The notes: a model not told the origin generated them from the sequence alone. DNA of 64,000 bases from an uncultured Lachnospiraceae bacterium (GCA_910586555.1 CAJUJY010000010.1:1-64000); one strand, 5' to 3'; numbered from the stretch's first letter, positions 15,504 through 25,365 are shown. A program made the numbers and translations.

Positions 15504-16067
15504 TTATACAACAAGCGAAATAATATAGGATTTAACTTTAGCTTCTTCCTCTTTATCAACTTCCTGTACCACAACATTGTCAACTTCCCTTAAAAAGCTT
15601 TTTTCATTATCAAGGACTTTAACTTTATAGCCATCCCCCCAGTTATTAACACCATCACTTAAATACTTCTTAATATATGGGATTTCCTGCTTTTTACTGC
15701 CTGCAAGCACAATTACATGTTTATTTCCTATTGCAATAAAATCAAGAAACATTATTTTCTCAGAAGAAGTAACAAGCATGTCCGTATAAAGCTGCATCTT
15801 GGTTCCAGTATGTTTCCTGGCTTTATTATAAGACTCTTTGCTTGACTGGTGATATGGAAATGTTATAATAAACCTGACAAGATATTTTGCACCTGGAAGC
15901 ACAAACAGTACTGCTATAACAGAAAAAATATTCCTGTTTGACATTTTATTTAATAAAAGACCAGCAATAAAAACTGCAATGCCAGCCGCTGCCATTACAA
16001 TAACACCTGCTAATGCCCTTTTTTTTCTGCTGTTTATATACCCATAATCACCTTTTTGTATCTTCAT
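15504..16067 (-). CDS. two-TM membrane protein of unknown function
   Basis: A 187-aa protein. A basic N-terminus (INSRKKRALAG) precedes two hydrophobic helices at about 19-41 and 47-68. The C-terminal ~115 residues are cytoplasmic, with a strand-rich segment (FLDFIAIGNKHVIVLAGSKK) and an acidic end. I do not recognise the domain. It lies 12 nt upstream of the pseudouridine synthase gene and is probably in the same transcript. Confidence 0.75.
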   Translation of the reverse strand: MKIQKGDYGYINSRKKRALAGVIVMAAAGIAVFIAGLLLNKMSNRNIFSVIAVLFVLPGAKYLVRFIITFPYHQSSKESYNKARKHTGTKMQLYTDMLVTSSEKIMFLDFIAIGNKHVIVLAGSKKQEIPYIKKYLSDGVNNWGDGYKVKVLDNEKSFLREVDNVVVQEVDKEEEAKVKSYIISLVV

Positions 16068-16096
16068 ATATTCCCTTTCTCTGTTTAAACTTTATA

Positions 16097-17545
16097 TTAT
16101 AACATACGCCAGCCTGCATTATATTTATTTTTAAGCCTTCCCTGCCCGTCTGCCTTCCCCCATCCTAATGGAAAGCCATCAACGGTAACAAGAACCATGC
16201 CTTTATAAGCTGCATTAATATTTATAGTTTCACCCTTAAGGTATTTTATAACATTTATATCTGATAAAGGAATATCCAGCCTGTTTTTATAAGAACCTGA
16301 TAAAGCTGAAAGTGCAAGCTGGCATGAAGGTTCAAAGTGTTTCTTTGTTTCACCTGCTATAAGGCCGTTTTGCACTACCCTTAATAATTTAACCCCTGCT
16401 GTTTCTTTTGGTATAAGCTGCACTGTATTTTTATGTCTTACAAGGCAGTAACTTTCAAGATAACTGCCTGGCACAAATTCTTTTATCTCCTCCTGCCAGT
16501 TACAATTATCTTTACTTAAGTTTTTATTGTTATTATTTTTATTAGCTGTTATTTTGTTATTGTTCCTGCTTTTTGCTATATATATATTTCCTGTCTGGAT
16601 TTCTTCCTCTCTGGCTTCCTTTCTTTCTTCTTTTTTTAGCAGTGTGGCAAAATGCCCTTCACCTTTTGAAATATGCGGGAATATCCTGGTGCATTTTTTT
16701 AATTCCCTGCTGCCATAAGAAAGCATGTCCGGCCTGCCAGGTGAAAAACCCTCTTTAAACGGAATTTCACATATTTCCATATCCTTATATGTATCAATAA
16801 ACCATTGGATCATTCCTTCATTTTCTTCAACAGAAAATGTGCATGTTGAATATACAAGGCTTCCACCTGGTTTAAGCATACTGTAAGCCTTAATTAATAT
16901 ATCCTTTTGTATGCGGACATAATATAAAGGGCCTTTTTCCAGCCAGTTATTAACCATGCCAGGCTTGCGGCAAAACATTCCTTCCCCTGAACATGGCACA
17001 TCAAGCAGGATTTTATCAAAATATTCTTTAAAATGTACTGCAAGGCGTTCAGGTGTTTCTGCTGTAATTAAAATATTAGAAGCACCCGAAACCTGTAAAT
17101 TCTTAGCAAGTGCTGCTGTTCTTGAAATACTTATATCATTAGCAACAAGAAGCCCTGTACCATTAAGCCGTGCTGCTATTTCCACAGCCTTTCCGCCGGG
17201 TGCCGCACATAAATCAAGCACTTTGTCACCTTGTTCTACTGGCAGTACAGAAGCCGGAAGCATTGCACTTGGTTCTTGTATATAATACAGGCCAGCAAAA
17301 TAATATGGGTGTTTTGATACTTCTGTTTTATCTGCATTTTTAATAATAAAACCATTCTGGCACCAGGGGATTTCTTCTGTATCAAAAGGACATATTTCCT
17401 TCCACTTCTGCAAATCTGTTTTTGATGTATTAACCCTTATTGCCACTACAGGTTTTTCCTTAAAACTTCCAAGGTATTTATTAAAACCATCTTCACCTAA
17501 AAGTACTTTCATTCTTTCACAAAATTTTCCAGGAAGCGAAACCAT
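16097..17545 (-). CDS. RsmF/RsmB-like rRNA cytosine-C5 methyltransferase
   Basis: A 482-aa protein from the ATG at 17545, selected for the AGGAG box; a longer frame upstream is mostly intergenic repeat. The NOL1/NOP2/Sun methyltransferase core is clear: SAM-binding LDLCAAPGGKA, the first Cys motif DVPCSGEGMF and the second YSTCTFSVEENEG. A low-complexity Asn/Lys stretch (NNNKITANKNNNNKN) links it to a C-terminal RNA-binding part ending in PLGWGKADGQGRLKNKY, as in RsmF-type enzymes. It methylates a cytosine in 16S rRNA or tRNA. Confidence 0.88.
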   Translation of the reverse strand: MVSLPGKFCERMKVLLGEDGFNKYLGSFKEKPVVAIRVNTSKTDLQKWKEICPFDTEEIPWCQNGFIIKNADKTEVSKHPYYFAGLYYIQEPSAMLPASVLPVEQGDKVLDLCAAPGGKAVEIAARLNGTGLLVANDISISRTAALAKNLQVSGASNILITAETPERLAVHFKEYFDKILLDVPCSGEGMFCRKPGMVNNWLEKGPLYYVRIQKDILIKAYSMLKPGGSLVYSTCTFSVEENEGMIQWFIDTYKDMEICEIPFKEGFSPGRPDMLSYGSRELKKCTRIFPHISKGEGHFATLLKKEERKEAREEEIQTGNIYIAKSRNNNKITANKNNNNKNLSKDNCNWQEEIKEFVPGSYLESYCLVRHKNTVQLIPKETAGVKLLRVVQNGLIAGETKKHFEPSCQLALSALSGSYKNRLDIPLSDINVIKYLKGETININAAYKGMVLVTVDGFPLGWGKADGQGRLKNKYNAGWRML

Positions 17546-17605
17546 ATAACAACTCCTCATGCCTTTCCAGTGCCCGCAGACTCCTTGCCGCAGGCACAAA
17601 TCCCA

Positions 17606-17657
17606 AACTCTTGCTTTGCAAGAGTTGTGAAAAAACTTTCGTATATGTTTTTTTCAC
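17606..17657 (-). terminator. double hairpin downstream of the alarmone synthetase
   Basis: GTGAAAAAAAC pairs with GTTTTTTCAC at 17627-17657, followed on the minus strand by a second hairpin, AACTCTTGC...GCAAGAGTT at 17606-17626. It lies 9 nt beyond the stop of the upstream gene. The U-rich 3' arm makes termination likely. Confidence 0.55.
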
Positions 17658-17665
17658 ACTAACTC

Positions 17666-18496
17666 CTATATATCCATAAAATTGCCTGCAAGTGACTGTA
17701 TGCTTTGTGCATGGTAAGTTTCAGACAGCATGTCAAGCTGCTTGTTAAACCTTTTTAAAAGTGCCATATCATCTTTTTTATATATATTAAAAAACTCATT
17801 CTGTATTTTTGTAACTTCCCTTTCATTAGCTATATGGTATAAGTTTTCTATATTATTTAAAATATTTGTTATAATATTTGCTTTCTGCCTGTTAGAATTT
17901 TGTGCATCCATAATTTCATCACGTACAGATGCCATTTCATGATCAAGTGCTTCAACAGCATCTGCTGCCCTTAAAAGCCGTTCCCTTAGTTCATCTGGCA
18001 TATTTTCTTTATATTTATACTGGAGTGAATGTTCTATTGTTGACCAGAAATTCATTGCAAGTGTCCTTATTTGTATTTCTACCTCAAGGTTTTTTGGGCC
18101 CTTAATAGTCTGTACCGTATAATATACAATTATATGGTAGCTTCTGTACCCGCTCAGTTTGCTTTGTGTAATATAATCCTTCTCCCTTTTTACTATCATA
18201 TCACTGCGTTTGCGTATAATATCAACAACTGTTTCAATATCTTCAACAAACTGGCATATTATGCGCACTCCTGCTATATCTTCTATTTTTTCTTCAATAT
18301 GTTTTATATCCACACCTTTTCTATGTGCTTTATCAAGAATACTTGAAATCCTTTTAACCCTTCCCGATACTGATTCTATTGGGGAATACATTCTTGCATT
18401 CTGGTATTCCTGTTTAACATGTGTAAACTTTACCACAAGTTCATCTACCGCCAGACGGTAAGGGTCTAACATTTCCCTCCAAAGTTGTGTTTCCAT
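17666..18496 (-). CDS. small alarmone synthetase, GTP pyrophosphokinase (RelQ/YjbM type)
   Basis: A 276-aa single-domain RelA/SpoT synthetase. Readable motifs are IEDIAGVRIICQFVEDIETV, YITQSKLSGYRSYHIIVYY and LEVEIQIRTLAMNFWSTIEH, which hold the ATP- and GTP-binding residues. No hydrolase, TGS or ACT domain is present, so it makes (p)ppGpp without degrading it. The C-terminus is longer than in the ~210-aa Bacillus enzyme and is helical. The start at 18496 has only a weak GGGG-type ribosome binding site. Confidence 0.88.
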   Translation of the reverse strand: METQLWREMLDPYRLAVDELVVKFTHVKQEYQNARMYSPIESVSGRVKRISSILDKAHRKGVDIKHIEEKIEDIAGVRIICQFVEDIETVVDIIRKRSDMIVKREKDYITQSKLSGYRSYHIIVYYTVQTIKGPKNLEVEIQIRTLAMNFWSTIEHSLQYKYKENMPDELRERLLRAADAVEALDHEMASVRDEIMDAQNSNRQKANIITNILNNIENLYHIANEREVTKIQNEFFNIYKKDDMALLKRFNKQLDMLSETYHAQSIQSLAGNFMDI

Positions 18497-18582
18497 GTCT
18501 GCCCCATTTCTGCGCTATATTCTTATTAACCCGTAATTGTGCCATACAGCGCAAAGACACAATCCATTCTGCTTTTATGTGT

Positions 18583-19272
18583 TTAACGGGATAAATATTT
18601 TAACAGGTAATAAGGATTTAAACTAACCTCACCATCTGCCCTCCTGGCATATATCCCAAAGTGGAGATGTACATCAAACTGTCCTTTTGTACCTTCCGGC
18701 CCATAACCCGTATTTCCCATATATCCAATAATATCACCAGCATTAACATGTTTTCCTTCTTCTATGCCATCTTCATACTGGTCAAGATGCGCATAGTAAT
18801 AATAAATGCCTGTGCTGCTTCTTATTCCAAGACGGTATCCTCCAAGTTCAAGCCAGCCCTTTTTTTCAACAATTCCATCAGAAACAGACCTTATTTTAAG
18901 ACAGCCTGGCTGGTTCACTGTAGACATTATATCTATTCCCTCATGTTTCCTGTCACCCCCGTATGTCCTTCCCGCACCATATCCATCTTCAAAATAACAT
19001 TCTGCCTTCCCTTTGCTGTCAGGGCAGACTGGAAAATATTCCATCTCTTTTATAAGATTTCTGGCATATTCCCCTGCACCTTCCTGTTCAAGCTGTGTAC
19101 GTATATTTGTCTTGCAGCACATATCTTCTTTCCATTGTACACAATATAGTATACATGGAATTGTTACGCAAATTAATATTATACAAATTACATTTCTAAT
19201 CCGTTTAATTATATTATTCTCCATATAACAGGTATATGTACCAGATATATAAAAAGAACTATTTAATTTCAT
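18583..19272 (-). CDS. M23-family metallopeptidase, membrane-anchored
   Basis: A 229-aa protein. An N-terminal signal anchor (IRNVICIILICVTIPCILYC, about residues 25-44) is followed by an LytM domain: HEGIDIM supplies the first zinc-binding His and Asp, and HLHFGIY supplies the last His pair. G-rich turns (GNTGYGPEGTKGQ) are typical. It should cleave cell-wall peptide cross-bridges outside the membrane. The start at 19272 has AAAGGA upstream; a second ATG at 19224 is an alternative. Confidence 0.85.
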   Translation of the reverse strand: MKLNSSFYISGTYTCYMENNIIKRIRNVICIILICVTIPCILYCVQWKEDMCCKTNIRTQLEQEGAGEYARNLIKEMEYFPVCPDSKGKAECYFEDGYGAGRTYGGDRKHEGIDIMSTVNQPGCLKIRSVSDGIVEKKGWLELGGYRLGIRSSTGIYYYYAHLDQYEDGIEEGKHVNAGDIIGYMGNTGYGPEGTKGQFDVHLHFGIYARRADGEVSLNPYYLLKYLSR

Positions 19273-19370
19273 TAAGCCAGTCCTTTAAAATTCATGCTTC
19301 TTAAGCGGCTGGCCTTGTTGCCTGGGCTTTAAAACCAGAGGAGACTTGAATTTGGATTGCAAATACCAGC

Positions 19371-20165
19371 TTAGATACTACGTGACTTATCTGCACATTC
19401 CTTCATGCATTCCATAATGCTGCTTCTAAAACCTGTTTTTTCAAGAACCCTTACAGCTTCTATTGTTGTGCCTGCTGGTGAACATACCATATCTTTTAAT
19501 TCACCTGGATGTTTTCCTGTTTCAAGCACCATTCTGGCACTTCCAAGAACTGACTGCGCCGCAAACTGGTATGCCTGTTTTCTTGGCATTCCCTCTGCCA
19601 CTGCCGCATCTGCCATAGCCTCTATAAACATAAATACATATGCCGGGGAGCTGCCACTTACAGCAACTACAGCATCCATCATGCTTTCCTTTACTACTTC
19701 TGCCTTTCCAAATGATCTAAGCAGCTTAAGGGCCTTTTCCAGTTCCCCTTCTGTAATATTGCTGTTTGGACAGACTGCTGTAATGCCTTCTCCTACAAGT
19801 GCAGGCGTATTAGGCATTGTCCTTATAATCTTACGTTTGCCGCCAAAAGCGCTTTCAACCCATTCTACAGACTTTCCTGCTGCAATAGTTATAATTATCT
19901 GGCTGTCATCTAATTCCAGATCTTTTATTTCATCTATAACCTGTTTATAATAAACTGGTTTAACCGCCAGGAAAAGTATTTTAGCCTTAGCAGCCTCCCT
20001 GTTATCCAGCGTTGTCCTAATTCCAAACTTTTGTGCTACCTTTGTAATAGTTTCATTAGTTGCAGCGGAAGCAATTATCTCATCTTTGCTAACAATGCCA
20101 TTATTTATAATTCCACCAATAATTGCCTGTGCCATATTGCCAGCACCAATAAATCCAAGCTCCAT
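19371..20165 (-). CDS. proC: pyrroline-5-carboxylate reductase
   Basis: A 264-aa protein starting MELGFIGAGNMAQAI at 20165 with AAAGGAAA upstream. The Rossmann motif GFIGAGNMAQAIIGG binds NAD(P)H. KIIRTMPNTPALVGEG, AVSGSSPAYVFMF and the C-terminal VCSPAGTTIEAVRVLE are hallmarks of ProC. It reduces P5C to proline in the last step of proline synthesis. It stands alone rather than with proA or proB. Confidence 0.93.
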   Translation of the reverse strand: MELGFIGAGNMAQAIIGGIINNGIVSKDEIIASAATNETITKVAQKFGIRTTLDNREAAKAKILFLAVKPVYYKQVIDEIKDLELDDSQIIITIAAGKSVEWVESAFGGKRKIIRTMPNTPALVGEGITAVCPNSNITEGELEKALKLLRSFGKAEVVKESMMDAVVAVSGSSPAYVFMFIEAMADAAVAEGMPRKQAYQFAAQSVLGSARMVLETGKHPGELKDMVCSPAGTTIEAVRVLEKTGFRSSIMECMKECADKSRSI

Positions 20166-20217
20166 AATTAATACATTTCCTTTCAATAATATTTAATAAT
20201 TCTTATATATCTTTATT

Positions 20218-21684
20218 TTACCACTTTTTAAGCTCCATTGCATTTAAAAATTTCTCCTGGAATATTTTTTCTTGTGCAAGTTCCACATGTATTGCCTCCC
20301 TTGAATATTTTAAAGCAAGTTCCCTGAAACCATTATCAAATAAAGCCTGTGCTGCCCCATTCCCTGCTGCATTTCCTATAAAATGCAGCCTGTCTGTATC
20401 TATGTCAGGATACAGCCCAAATGAAATTGCAGAACCAGGGTGTATAAATTTCCCAAATACCCCGGCAATTTTTACTTCATCAACATCTTTAAGTAAAATT
20501 CCTGCTTTTGTAAATAAAACCTCTGCTGCTGCCTGTATTGCTGCCTTTGCAAGCTGTATATTCCTTATATCTTTTTGTGTAACTACTATTTCATGCTGTT
20601 TATTACTTAAACCTGTTTTACTATAAAATACAAAATAATTTCCTTCACTGCTTCTGTAAAGCCTTTCTGCAACACTGGCCTTAACACCACTTTGCATGGC
20701 TTCATTATAATCCATAAGATATCCGTCCGGCTTAAGCACCTTAACCTTTAAAAGCTCTGATATGGCATCTGCAAGCCCTGAACCACATATTCCTTTTGGA
20801 ATTAATTCTTCTGGCGGCATACTGTTTGTGGCATATTTTCCTGTGTCTGTAGCAGGAAGCTTTGTGGTATGCCGTGACAGGTTTTTGTTATTAGAATATT
20901 CTTCTGTATCTAAAACATCAAGCACTATGTTGCCAGTTAATTTATTTATTTTAATGCCGTTTATTGCCCCCTGGCATGCCCTTATGCCGCATTTTACTCC
21001 CTTTCCTTCAAATGCAGGGCCTGCTGCTGCTGAACATGCATATATCCTGCCCTTATTATTTAATATAATCTCTGCATTAGTCCCTATATCAACTGCAAGC
21101 TGTACTTTATCCGTCCTATAAAGTTTCTGGCTGCAAATAACTGCCACTGCATCTGCCCCTGTGTGTGCAGCTATGCCAGGCAGCACATATATATCTATCC
21201 CAGGACATTTCTTAAAACCAGCTTCCTTACCAGTTATACTGGCACTTCCGCTATAAGCTGCCTTAAACGGCGCTCCTGACATGCCGCTTAAATCCCTGCC
21301 TAAAAATATATGGCACATTGTGGTATTTCCTGCAACAGACATTTTTATAATTTTGTCCATGCTGCATATCCCACTGCTTAACCGCTCTATTATATTTTCA
21401 ACCTGCTCTATTATAATACCATGCAAAATCCCGGCTTTTCCCATTACAGAATTCATAATACGCATCATTACATCAGCCCCAAATTTTACCTGGGAATTAG
21501 TTTCTGTAATGTTTCTATAATATTTCCCACTGTCCAGTGCAAAAAGGCTGGCAGAAATGGTTGTAGTACCTATATCAGCAGCTACCCCGTAACAGCCATT
21601 ATATTTATGGCTGCCAGTATTGTCCTGGACTGCTGTTATTACCTCTTTTTCCGGGTTATATAAATTCCTGCGTATTATTACCAT
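20218..21684 (-). CDS. RACo-like ASKHA ATPase (DUF4445-type), without ferredoxin domain
   Basis: A 488-aa protein. GVAADIGTTTISASLFALDS is the ASKHA phosphate-binding motif. AGNTTMCHIFLG, LAVDIGTNAEIILN and CSAAAGPAFEGKGVKCGIRA follow the pattern of reductive activators of corrinoid proteins. Those proteins usually start with a [2Fe-2S] domain bearing CxxxxCxxC; here the ASKHA part begins at about residue 30 and no such cluster is present. No corrinoid protein or methyltransferase lies nearby. It may activate a partner encoded elsewhere. Confidence 0.8.
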   Translation of the reverse strand: MVIIRRNLYNPEKEVITAVQDNTGSHKYNGCYGVAADIGTTTISASLFALDSGKYYRNITETNSQVKFGADVMMRIMNSVMGKAGILHGIIIEQVENIIERLSSGICSMDKIIKMSVAGNTTMCHIFLGRDLSGMSGAPFKAAYSGSASITGKEAGFKKCPGIDIYVLPGIAAHTGADAVAVICSQKLYRTDKVQLAVDIGTNAEIILNNKGRIYACSAAAGPAFEGKGVKCGIRACQGAINGIKINKLTGNIVLDVLDTEEYSNNKNLSRHTTKLPATDTGKYATNSMPPEELIPKGICGSGLADAISELLKVKVLKPDGYLMDYNEAMQSGVKASVAERLYRSSEGNYFVFYSKTGLSNKQHEIVVTQKDIRNIQLAKAAIQAAAEVLFTKAGILLKDVDEVKIAGVFGKFIHPGSAISFGLYPDIDTDRLHFIGNAAGNGAAQALFDNGFRELALKYSREAIHVELAQEKIFQEKFLNAMELKKW

Positions 21685-21791
21685 AAAAAACGCACCTTTC
21701 CATAAACCATATATAATTTATAAATCCCCCTCCTGTTTTACCAGTATCCATCCTGTATCTATGGCGTTACATTACAAAAAGAATACCAGAC

Positions 21792-21822
21792 AAAAAGAGC
21801 CATCTTCCGATGGCCCTTTTTA
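21792..21822 (-). terminator. terminator of rny
   Basis: On the minus strand AAAAAGGGCCATC, a short loop and GATGGCTCTTTTT form a stable stem with a U-run, 24 nt beyond the rny stop. Confidence 0.85.
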
Positions 21823-21845
21823 TTCATGTTTACAGGCTATTGTGT

Positions 21846-23411
21846 CTATTTAGCATAATCTGTAACCCTGGATTCCCTGATAACATTAACCTTAATTTGT
21901 CCCGGATATTTCAACTCGTCCTCAATCTGTTTAGAAATATCCCTTGCAAGCAGAACCATATCGTCATCTGTCACCTTATCTGGGACAACCATAACCCTTA
22001 CTTCACGCCCTGCCTGGATGGCAAATGATTTATCAACTCCTTTAAAGCTATTGGAAATATCCTCTAATTGTTTTAATCTGTTTGTATATGTTTCTAAAGT
22101 TTCCCTTCGTGCACCTGGACGTGCTGCAGAAATAGTGTCAGCAGCCTGTACAATGCATGCAATCAGTGTTTCTGGTTCTACATCTCCATGATGGGCCTCT
22201 ACAGAGTTAATAACAACTGCTGACTCCTTATATTTGCGGCAGAGTTCAGCCCCAATCTGGACATGGGTTCCTTCCATCTCCTGGTCAACTGATTTGCCAA
22301 TATCATGCAACAAACCAGCCCTTTTAGCCATTCTGGCATCAACGCCTATTTCACCTGCAATAAGCCCTGCCAGATGGGCCACTTCAATAGAATGTTTTAA
22401 TGCATTCTGTCCATAGCTGGTTCTAAATTTCATTCTTCCTAACAAACGAATAAGTTCTGGATTTATACCGTGAACCCCTACTTCAAGAGTAGCAGCCTCC
22501 CCCTCCTCACGAATCATTGACTCAACTTCTTTCTGGGCCTTTTCAACCATCTCCTCAATTCTAGCTGGATGAATTCTTCCATCAACAATAAGTTTTTCAA
22601 GAGCAATTCTTGCTACTTCTCTTCTGACCCCGTCGAAACCTGATAAAACTACCGCTTCTGGTGTATCATCAATAATAAGGTTTACACCAGTAAGAGTTTC
22701 CAAAGTCCTGATATTACGGCCTTCTCTTCCGATAATCCTACCCTTCATTTCATCATTTGGAAGCTGAACAACAGAAATTGTGGTTTCTGCAACATGATCA
22801 GCAGCACAACGCTGTATTGCATTAACAACATAATCTTTTGCCCTCTTGTCAGCCTCTTCTTTTGCTTTTCTGTCAAGTTCTTTTATAAGAACGGCAGTTT
22901 CATGTTTAACGTCTTCTTCAACAGATTTTAACAGATATTCCTTTGCTTGTTCAGTAGTCAGGCCAGAGATTTTTTCAAGTTCTTGTAAATGACTGCTTTT
23001 TATAACTTCAACTTCTTGCATCTGCTTATCTAATTCAGCAATTTTTACGTTTAACTTAGCTTCTTTCTTCTCTAATGCCTCTGACTTTTTATCCAGGATC
23101 TCCTCTTTCGATAATACACGCTTCTCATACCGCTGTATTTCTGCCCTTCTTTCCTTGGATTCATGTTCAATCTCATTTTTGGTACGGATTGCTTCCTCCT
23201 TGGCCTCAAGCAGTGCTTCACGCTTTTTAGTTTCTGCAGTCCTTAAGGCTTCATCAATTATACTTCTTGCCTTTTCATCTGCATTTCCAATCTTAGCTTC
23301 TTCTACTTCTTTATACTGCTTTATAGAAACTGATTTGGTAACAAGCGCAGTTGCAATAACCGCAGCTAATAGAACAACAATGGCTATAATTACTTTAACA
23401 ACCATTGGCAT
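21846..23411 (-). CDS. rny: ribonuclease Y
   Basis: A 521-aa protein with one N-terminal membrane helix (VIIAIVVLLAAVIATALV), a long charged coiled coil (about 30-200), a KH domain with GRIIGREGRNIRTLE and an HD domain with LLHDIGKSVDQ. This is the full architecture of RNase Y, the membrane-bound endonuclease that starts mRNA decay in Firmicutes. The ribosome binding site AAGGAGG is strong. It is monocistronic with its own terminator. Confidence 0.95.
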   Translation of the reverse strand: MPMVVKVIIAIVVLLAAVIATALVTKSVSIKQYKEVEEAKIGNADEKARSIIDEALRTAETKKREALLEAKEEAIRTKNEIEHESKERRAEIQRYEKRVLSKEEILDKKSEALEKKEAKLNVKIAELDKQMQEVEVIKSSHLQELEKISGLTTEQAKEYLLKSVEEDVKHETAVLIKELDRKAKEEADKRAKDYVVNAIQRCAADHVAETTISVVQLPNDEMKGRIIGREGRNIRTLETLTGVNLIIDDTPEAVVLSGFDGVRREVARIALEKLIVDGRIHPARIEEMVEKAQKEVESMIREEGEAATLEVGVHGINPELIRLLGRMKFRTSYGQNALKHSIEVAHLAGLIAGEIGVDARMAKRAGLLHDIGKSVDQEMEGTHVQIGAELCRKYKESAVVINSVEAHHGDVEPETLIACIVQAADTISAARPGARRETLETYTNRLKQLEDISNSFKGVDKSFAIQAGREVRVMVVPDKVTDDDMVLLARDISKQIEDELKYPGQIKVNVIRESRVTDYAK

Positions 23412-23776
23412 CGAACAGGAGCACCTCCTTATTTTTATTCATTGCACATAGTACAACATATCAATTCTATACTTTTTACACTAATATGTCAAGCTTATGG
23501 CATATTCTTTTTAGTAACAATTTACTAAATGTATTATAAAAAGTAATGCAATTATTACATTTAATGCTATGTTTCCCTGCCTGGCAGCAGCCCGTTAAAC
23601 AGAAAACCACTATTAAGTAATGGAAGCATTTTCAAGATATTTATTCCCTGTTTTTATAAAAATATAAAAAATTGCTAATTTTACGGCACAAAATAAAAAG
23701 CTTCTGCATAATGCAAAAACTTTAGTATATGTTATGCATAATGCAGCCGCCTTTAAAAATTGTTTATCCTTATATC
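23412..23776. other. intergenic region between rny and recX
   Basis: No gene is visible. It contains the rny promoter area on the minus strand and, near recX, two copies of the odd palindrome TGCATAATGCA at 23705-23715 and 23735-23745. These can pair with each other and are followed on the minus strand by an AAGCTTTTTATTTT tail, so they may terminate the recA-recX transcript. Confidence 0.45.
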
Positions 23777-24226
23777 CTACAGCCTTGCTTTTTTGCGTAT
23801 ATCACTTACTAAAAAACCTTTTCTGTAAAGTTTTGCAGCCATCTTTTGCCTTTCCTCATATGACAGTCCTTCTAAATCCCTGCCCTTTAATATCTTTTGT
23901 ATTTCTTTGTTAATGGCTTCACTGTCACCATCTTCTATAGATTCAAGGGCAATGGATATATATTCTTCTGGTACATGTTTTTTAGTTAAATCCTGCCACA
24001 GTCTTTTTTTACTTCTTGATTTATGGTATATATCCACAAACCTTACTGCATACCTTTCATCATCTATATAGTGGAAACTTTTTACATATTCTATTGCGCC
24101 ATTCACTGCTTCTTCTGAAAAACCTGCACAAGAAAGCTTGTCCATAAGTTCCCATTCTGTGCGGTCATTATAACTAAGCAGTGTCATGGCCTTTTCCCTG
24201 GCACGTAGTAATTCCCCGCTGTCCAT
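23777..24226 (-). CDS. recX: RecX-family regulatory protein
   Basis: A 149-aa protein made of the short helical repeats of RecX: AREKAMTLLSYNDRTEWEL at the N-terminus, SFHYIDDERYAVRFV in the middle and YRKGFLVSDIRKK at the end. RecX modulates RecA filaments. Its ATG overlaps the recA stop codon by one base (TAATG), so it is translationally coupled to recA. Confidence 0.88.
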   Translation of the reverse strand: MDSGELLRAREKAMTLLSYNDRTEWELMDKLSCAGFSEEAVNGAIEYVKSFHYIDDERYAVRFVDIYHKSRSKKRLWQDLTKKHVPEEYISIALESIEDGDSEAINKEIQKILKGRDLEGLSYEERQKMAAKLYRKGFLVSDIRKKARL

Positions 24227-25365
24227 TATTCTTCATCTTCCTTTTCTGCTATAGCAGGCATACTAACATCTGTTTCCATGGTACTAATGCTTTCCATGCC
24301 TGCACCAGAAAAATCTGTCTTTTTATCTTCTTCCTTTTCTTCTTCATCATCCTTTTTTATAAACTTGTCACGTACCTTCTGCTCAATCTCTGCCATGGCA
24401 TCTGGATGTTCTTTTAAGTAAATCTTTGCATTTTCCCTTCCCTGCCCTATTTTTGAACCATTATATGCATACCATGCACCGCTTTTATTAACTATATTTT
24501 CGTTGGCAGCAAGATCAAGTATATCACCTTCCCTTGAAATACCTTCGCCATATATAATATCCACTTCTGCTTCCCTGAATGGTGGTGCAACTTTATTCTT
24601 GACAACTTTTATACGTGTACGGTTTCCTATAACTTCCCCGTCCTTTTTAATTTGCTCACCACGCCTTACTTCAAGCCTTATGGAAGAATAATACTTTAAT
24701 GCACGTCCTCCTGTCGTTGTTTCTGGATTGCCAAACATTACACCAACTTTTTCACGGAGCTGGTTTATAAATATTACTATACAGCTTGTCTTGCCAATAA
24801 TTGCTGTAAGTTTCCTTAATGCCTGCGACATAAGCCTTGCCTGTAAACCGACATGGCTATCCCCCATCTCCCCTTCTATCTCTGCTTTTGGTACAAGGGC
24901 AGCAACTGAGTCAACAATCACAATATCTATAGCACCTGAACGCACCATTGTTTCAGTAATCTCAAGTGCCTGTTCCCCGGTATCTGGCTGTGATATGTAT
25001 AAATTGTCAATATCTACGCCAATCCTTTTGGCATATACGGGATCAAGTGCATGTTCCGCATCAATAAAACCTGCAATACCTCCGTTTTTCTGTACCTCTG
25101 CTACCATATGAAGTGCTACTGTTGTCTTGCCGCCAGATTCAGGGCCGTATATTTCTACAATCCTGCCTTTTGGCACACCACCGACACCAAGTGCAAGGTC
25201 AAGCCCTAACGAACCTGACGGGAATGTTTCTACATTAAGATGTGCATTGTCACCAAGTTTCATAACTGCACCCTTGCCATATGCTTTCTCTATCTGTGCA
25301 ATAGCATTCTCCAGTGCCTTCATTTTATTATCTTCGTTAGATGTTGTTACTGCTGTCTTCGCCAT
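24226..25365 (-). CDS. recA: recombinase RecA
   Basis: A 379-aa protein from the ATG at 25365 (GGAAAGGA upstream); ten extra in-frame codons upstream are discounted. The P-loop GPESGGKT lies at 74-81, and GFIDAEHALDP, VIVDSVAALVPKAEIEGEMG and INQLREKVGVMFGNPETTTG are family hallmarks. The C-terminus is a long acidic tail. RecA catalyses strand exchange and LexA cleavage. It is coupled to recX downstream. I see no clear LexA box upstream. Confidence 0.97.
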   Translation of the reverse strand: MAKTAVTTSNEDNKMKALENAIAQIEKAYGKGAVMKLGDNAHLNVETFPSGSLGLDLALGVGGVPKGRIVEIYGPESGGKTTVALHMVAEVQKNGGIAGFIDAEHALDPVYAKRIGVDIDNLYISQPDTGEQALEITETMVRSGAIDIVIVDSVAALVPKAEIEGEMGDSHVGLQARLMSQALRKLTAIIGKTSCIVIFINQLREKVGVMFGNPETTTGGRALKYYSSIRLEVRRGEQIKKDGEVIGNRTRIKVVKNKVAPPFREAEVDIIYGEGISREGDILDLAANENIVNKSGAWYAYNGSKIGQGRENAKIYLKEHPDAMAEIEQKVRDKFIKKDDEEEKEEDKKTDFSGAGMESISTMETDVSMPAIAEKEDEE

